Below, piece by piece: positions 7,831 to 10,124 of a stretch of 10,124 nucleotides of DNA. How positions within the stretch are numbered: position 1 is the first letter of the stretch; every line of letters begins with the position of its first letter. The notes under the pieces were generated by a model. The model was given only the letters and a program-made list of their open reading frames with translations, ran no database searches and was not told the DNA's origin. The translations under genes were made by a program, and so were the position numbers. The stretch is from CAYGWP01 sp964353455 (lineage in GTDB: Bacteria > Planctomycetota > Phycisphaerae > FEN-1346), in NCBI GenBank assembly GCA_964353455.1, contig CAYGWP010000277.1:1-10124 (forward strand), in the 5' to 3' direction.

Positions 7831-7926
7831 GGTGGGTAGCCGCTGGAAGTTGGGGTTGTGGGATAGGGCAGGGCAGTCCGAGGAAGCGGGGGAGATGGGC
7901 CTTCTGGGGCTCGTCTCCCCCGTTTC
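7831..7926 (+). ncRNA. Candidate small RNA or attenuated leader from P1
   Basis: The stretch from the predicted P1 start to the end of the strong hairpin is about 95 bases long. It has no coding gene and is notably rich in G. It ends in a terminator-like structure, so the product could be a stand-alone small RNA or a leader that controls read-through into the lyase gene. No known RNA family is recognised. The call rests only on promoter-to-hairpin geometry. Confidence 0.25.
7887..7925 (+). terminator. Strong hairpin with short T-run, probable intrinsic terminator
   Basis: The left arm 7887-7901 pairs with 7908-7922 over 15 base pairs, including two G-U wobbles, around the loop TTCTGG. The outer nine pairs (CGGGGGAGA with TCTCCCCCG) are perfect. 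Only TTTCATT follows, so the U-tract is weak. It lies 116 bases past the stop of the propeller gene and may terminate that operon, the P1 transcript, or both. On the minus strand the hairpin is followed by a GC-rich sequence, so it is unlikely to work in that direction. Confidence 0.55.
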
Positions 7927-7946
7927 ATTGCGCGGGGCGCTGAGCC

Positions 7947-7976
7947 TTGACCGTCCATACCCCTGCGCGGCATAAT
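7947..7976 (+). promoter_or_regulatory. Sigma70-like promoter P2 placed for a leaderless mRNA
   Basis: TTGACC (7947-7952), an 18-base spacer and CATAAT (7971-7976) each match 5/6 consensus positions. The expected start site, about 7 bases past the -10 box, is 7982-7985, at or next to the ATG at 7985. No Shine-Dalgarno sequence precedes that ATG (TTCCCCGCC), which agrees with leaderless translation. Confidence 0.6.
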
Positions 7977-7984
7977 TCCCCGCC

Positions 7985-9301
7985 ATGACACTACTGCCTG
8001 GAGTGCTGACCGCCATAGCCGTCCTGGGGATCTCAGCCGCCGCCGTTGCGTCCGCGGGCGAAAAGGCCGGCGCTCCGGCTGCGGCGCCGCGGGTCTTCCT
8101 CCTCGACGGGAAGTTGCTGGCCGAGACCCGCGCCCGCGCTGCGGCGGGCCTGCCCGCCATAGCGGATGCGGCGGCGGGCGATAAGTCACTCGCCCGCGCC
8201 GTCGAGGACCTCCGCCGCGATGCCGACAAGGCCCTCAAGGCCGGGCCGTTCTCGGTCGTCTTCAAGAAGACCGCTGCCCCCAGCGGCGACAAGCACGATT
8301 ACATGAGCCAGGGCCCGTACTGGTGGCCCGACCCCAGCAAGCCCGACGGCCTGCCCTACATCCGCAAGGACGGAGAGGTCCATCCCGACCGCGGGGCGTT
8401 CGACAACGCCCCGATGGGCCGCATGGCCTCCGCCGTCGAGACCCTCGCCACGGCCTACTACTTCACCGGCCACGAGCCGTATGCCGCCCACGCCGCCAAA
8501 CTCCTCCGCGCGTGGTTCCTGGATGCCGAGACGCGGATGAACCCGAACCTCAATTACGGGCAGTCGATCCCCGGCGTGACCGAGGGGCGCGGCGCCGGCA
8601 TCATCGACACCACGTGTCTGGTGAGGGTCGTCGATGCAGTGGGCCTGCTGGCCGGGCTTCGCCCCGGCGTAGCCGGGCTACGCCCTGGCGAAGCCGGGTC
8701 GCCCTCGTGGACCGCCGCCGACCAGAAGGCCCTCCAGGAATGGTTCTCGAAGTACGTTGACTGGCTGCTTGAGAGCAAGATCGGGAAGGAAGAGGCCGCC
8801 GCCCACAACAATCACAAGACGTGGTACATCGTGCAGGCGGCGGCGTTCTCGCTTTTCGCCGGAAGGGCGGACGTCGCGAGAAGGGCCGTCTCGGATGCGC
8901 CGAAACTTGTGAATTCGCAGATCGAGCCCGACGGCCGCCAGCCGCTGGAACTCGCCCGCACGAAGTCGTGGGACTATTCATCGATGAACCTGGACGGATG
9001 GTTCTGCCTGGCGCGGCTGGGGGATTCCGTGGGCGTGGACATCTGGAACTACCGGTCGGCCGACGGCCGCTCGATCCGTCAGGCGCTCGATTATCTCCTG
9101 CCCTACGCCGCGTCAGGCGGCCCAGAGTGGCCGCACAAGCAGATCGTGAAGTTTCGGGCGGGCCGACTGGCGGGGATCATCCGCCGCGCAGCCATCAAAT
9201 ATGGAGATAAGAAGTACGCCGATGCGGCCGCCGCGCTCGGCTCCGGAGAATCAGACGACCGCACCGATCTTCTCTGGCCCCTTCCCGCGCGGCCCAACTA
9301 A
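7985..9301 (+). CDS. Exported alginate-lyase-domain polysaccharide lyase (PF05426; PL5/PL38-like)
   Basis: This 438-residue protein has a hydrophobic N-terminus (residues 1-25, ending VASAG) that looks like a signal peptide but has no basic residue before the core. The rest is an alpha/alpha-toroid of the alginate lyase family, expected to cleave a uronate-containing polymer by beta-elimination. Diagnostic segments are HDYMSQGPYWWPDP (104-117), NPNLNYGQSIPG (186-197), NNHKTWY (275-281; N276 and H277 are the expected catalytic Asn-His pair) and LARTKSWDYSSMNLDGW (323-339; R325 and Y331 are candidate Arg and Tyr). Substrate could be alginate, glucuronan or a related uronan. Two in-frame insertions carry palindromic DNA: residues 53-66 and 223-238. 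An in-frame TAA at 7973 makes 7985 the first available start. The gene has its own promoter P2 and is separated from the upstream operon by a terminator-like hairpin. Its stop overlaps the convergent sulfatase stop. Confidence 0.87.
   Translation: MTLLPGVLTAIAVLGISAAAVASAGEKAGAPAAAPRVFLLDGKLLAETRARAAAGLPAIADAAAGDKSLARAVEDLRRDADKALKAGPFSVVFKKTAAPSGDKHDYMSQGPYWWPDPSKPDGLPYIRKDGEVHPDRGAFDNAPMGRMASAVETLATAYYFTGHEPYAAHAAKLLRAWFLDAETRMNPNLNYGQSIPGVTEGRGAGIIDTTCLVRVVDAVGLLAGLRPGVAGLRPGEAGSPSWTAADQKALQEWFSKYVDWLLESKIGKEEAAAHNNHKTWYIVQAAAFSLFAGRADVARRAVSDAPKLVNSQIEPDGRQPLELARTKSWDYSSMNLDGWFCLARLGDSVGVDIWNYRSADGRSIRQALDYLLPYAASGGPEWPHKQIVKFRAGRLAGIIRRAAIKYGDKKYADAAAALGSGESDDRTDLLWPLPARPN
8141..8182. 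repeat. In-frame palindromic element, copy 2 (in lyase gene)
   Basis: It begins with the same 18 bases as copy 1 (GCGGCGGGCCTGCCCGCC). It has the same inverted pair, GCCCGCC (8152-8158) and GGCGGGC (8173-8179), around a loop of the same length, 14 bases. It is read in the same frame as copy 1 and gives AAGLPAIADAAAGD. Removing about ten residues here would leave a continuous helix, RARAAAGDKSLARAVEDL, which supports an insertion. Confidence 0.5.
8651..8698. repeat. Tandem and palindromic element inside the lyase gene
   Basis: Two 21-base units (8651-8671 and 8672-8692), plus a partial third, encode a seven-residue repeat AGLRPGV / AGLRPGE / AG. The same DNA is an inverted repeat: GGCTTCGCC (8655-8663) pairs with GGCGAAGCC (8687-8695), and GGCGTAGCC (8666-8674) pairs with GGCTACGCC (8676-8684), leaving a 2x2 internal mismatch. 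It interrupts the likely native sequence between DAVGLL and SPSWTAADQ. Confidence 0.75.
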
Positions 9302-9975
9302 CCCTTGCCGTCGCTCCCTTTGACCTTCCCCGGATAGTTCGGGCTGTAGAGCGTGCCCGTCGGGCGGAGGGCAAGGTCGCCGCCCACCACGAACGGCGCC
9401 CCCCCCTCCGAAAGGTGGTCCACCATCCGCTTTCGCCAGAGCCGCAGCGTCTCCTGGTGCGCCGCATCGGAGGCCAGGTCTCGCGTCTCGCCGGGGTCGC
9501 CTTCGAGGTCGAAAAGTTGCTGCTCGCCCGTCATGGCGTGGAAGATGTACTTGGTGCGCCCGTCGGTCAGTGCGTTCCAGTGGTTCTCGGGGCTGTAGCA
9601 GATATTGTGCTCAAGGTCGATGAAAGGCCGCCATCCGTCGGTCCGGCCGCGCACGGGCGCGAGGAGGCTGCGGCCGTCGAACTCCTTCTCGTCGAAGCGG
9701 ACGCCGGCGGCGTCGAGGAACGTCGGCAGGACGTCCCGCAGTTCCGCGGGCTGTGTGAGAATCTGTCCGCGCCGCGCATCCACCAGCCCGTCCGGCCAGC
9801 GCATCAGCATCGGGATGCGGGCCGAACTCTCGTAGGCGTACGTCTTCCGCCACAGGTTATGGTCGCCGAGCATGTCGCCGTGGTCGGCCGTCTGGAGGAT
9901 GAGCGTGTTTTCGAGCCATCCGCGTTTTTCGAGCGCGGCGTGGCGGGCATGCCCGATCAGATGACCGGGGTCCTC
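9298..9975 (-). pseudogene. Sulfatase C-terminal fragment (5' end lost)
   Basis: Read leftward, about 225 residues match the C-terminal part of a type I sulfatase of the alkaline phosphatase superfamily. ALEKRGWLENTLILQTADHG includes the late metal-site Asp-His. It is followed by GDMLGDHNLWRKTYAYESSARIPMLMRWP in two adjoining motifs, then ELRDVLPTFLDAAG, and then the typical C-terminal NALTDGRTKYIF and QLFDLEGDPGETRDLASD. The stop TAG is at 9300-9298. The N-terminal portion, with the CxPSR/CxASR formylglycine motif needed for activity, is absent: beyond about 9960-9975 the DNA codes for a VCBS repeat in another frame, and the sulfatase frame meets a TAA at 10080-10078. Translation from the internal ATG at 9873 would give 191 residues without the active site. 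It is either a rearranged pseudogene or the result of an assembly join. The right boundary is approximate. Confidence 0.82.
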
Positions 9976-10124
9976 AGCAGGACGCTCACGTCGTTGGTGC
10001 CCGCGTTGGCGACGGCTATGTCGATTCCGCCATCGTTGTTGAAGTCGCCGAGGGCAATCGACGCCGGCTGCCGGGCCTTAATGTCGCCGACCATGAAGTT
10101 GTACGGGTCGGAGAACGTCCCATT
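9957..10124 (-). CDS. C-terminal end of an FG-GAP/VCBS-repeat protein (partial)
   Basis: From the window edge leftward, 55 codons run open to TGA at 9959-9957. They encode one recognisable FG-GAP/VCBS repeat: NGTFSDPYNFMVGD, then ALGDFNNDGGIDIAVANAG, then TNDVSVLL. The DFNNDGGID segment is the calcium-binding loop of this beta-propeller family. Such repeats occur in large extracellular or surface proteins. After SVLL, where the next repeat would normally continue with N-x-G, the sequence changes to RTPVI and stops, and the DNA from there on matches a sulfatase in a different frame. The 5' part lies outside the window. Confidence 0.72.
   Translation of the reverse strand, partial: NGTFSDPYNFMVGDIKARQPASIALGDFNNDGGIDIAVANAGTNDVSVLLRTPVI

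Noticed and set aside
7870..7892. Resemblance of AGTCCGAGGAAGC to parts of SRP RNA or RNase P RNA
   Set aside because: The order and spacing of conserved bases do not fit the SRP domain IV loop or the RNase P core, and the surrounding sequence does not form the required helices.
1..10124. CRISPR array, tRNA, rRNA, insertion sequence or prophage genes
   Set aside because: No regularly spaced repeats, cloverleaf-like gene, rRNA signature, transposase, integrase or phage structural gene was found on either strand.

Overview
This window is a GC-rich, almost fully coding carbohydrate-degradation locus. It has four plus-strand genes for exported polysaccharide-active enzymes. A broken sulfatase and the tail of an FG-GAP/VCBS-repeat protein lie on the minus strand at the right end. 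The mix of secreted CAZymes, a sulfatase and VCBS repeats, with no SusC/SusD-type transporter genes in view, suggests the Planctomycetota or a related PVC-type lineage rather than Bacteroidota. No ribosomal or other phylogenetic marker is present, so this is an inference. The window starts inside a hairpin repeat and ends in a VCBS repeat, which would fit a metagenome contig cut at repeats.

Layout. Positions 23-4333 encode a very large exported protein fusing a DUF1680 beta-L-arabinofuranosidase (GH127/GH146 type) to a complete GH51 alpha-L-arabinofuranosidase. After a 60-bp gap holding a 20-bp perfect palindrome comes a GH81 endo-beta-1,3-glucanase (4394-6691). Six bases later follows a GH43/GH32/GH117-type beta-propeller glycosidase (6698-7771). 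These three genes look like one operon. A 213-bp intergenic region (7772-7984) holds one sigma70-like promoter, a strong terminator-like hairpin about 60 bp further on, and a second promoter whose start site should fall at the ATG of the next gene. That gene (7985-9301) encodes an alginate-lyase-domain (PF05426) polysaccharide lyase, and its mRNA is probably leaderless. Its stop codon overlaps that of a convergent sulfatase fragment (9298 to about 9975), whose N-terminal two thirds are missing. The fragment is joined at about 9960-9975 to the C-terminal end of a VCBS-repeat protein.

How the genes work together. All four intact proteins begin with a signal peptide or similar hydrophobic segment, so they probably act outside the cytoplasm on complex, perhaps algal or plant, cell-wall material. 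The fusion would remove alpha- and beta-linked L-arabinofuranose, GH81 would cut beta-1,3-glucan, the propeller enzyme would trim side chains, and the lyase would cleave a uronate polymer.

The least expected observations are the arabinofuranosidase fusion, short palindromic elements that sit in frame inside several genes and appear as low-complexity peptide insertions, the leaderless promoter, and the sulfatase/VCBS chimeric junction.
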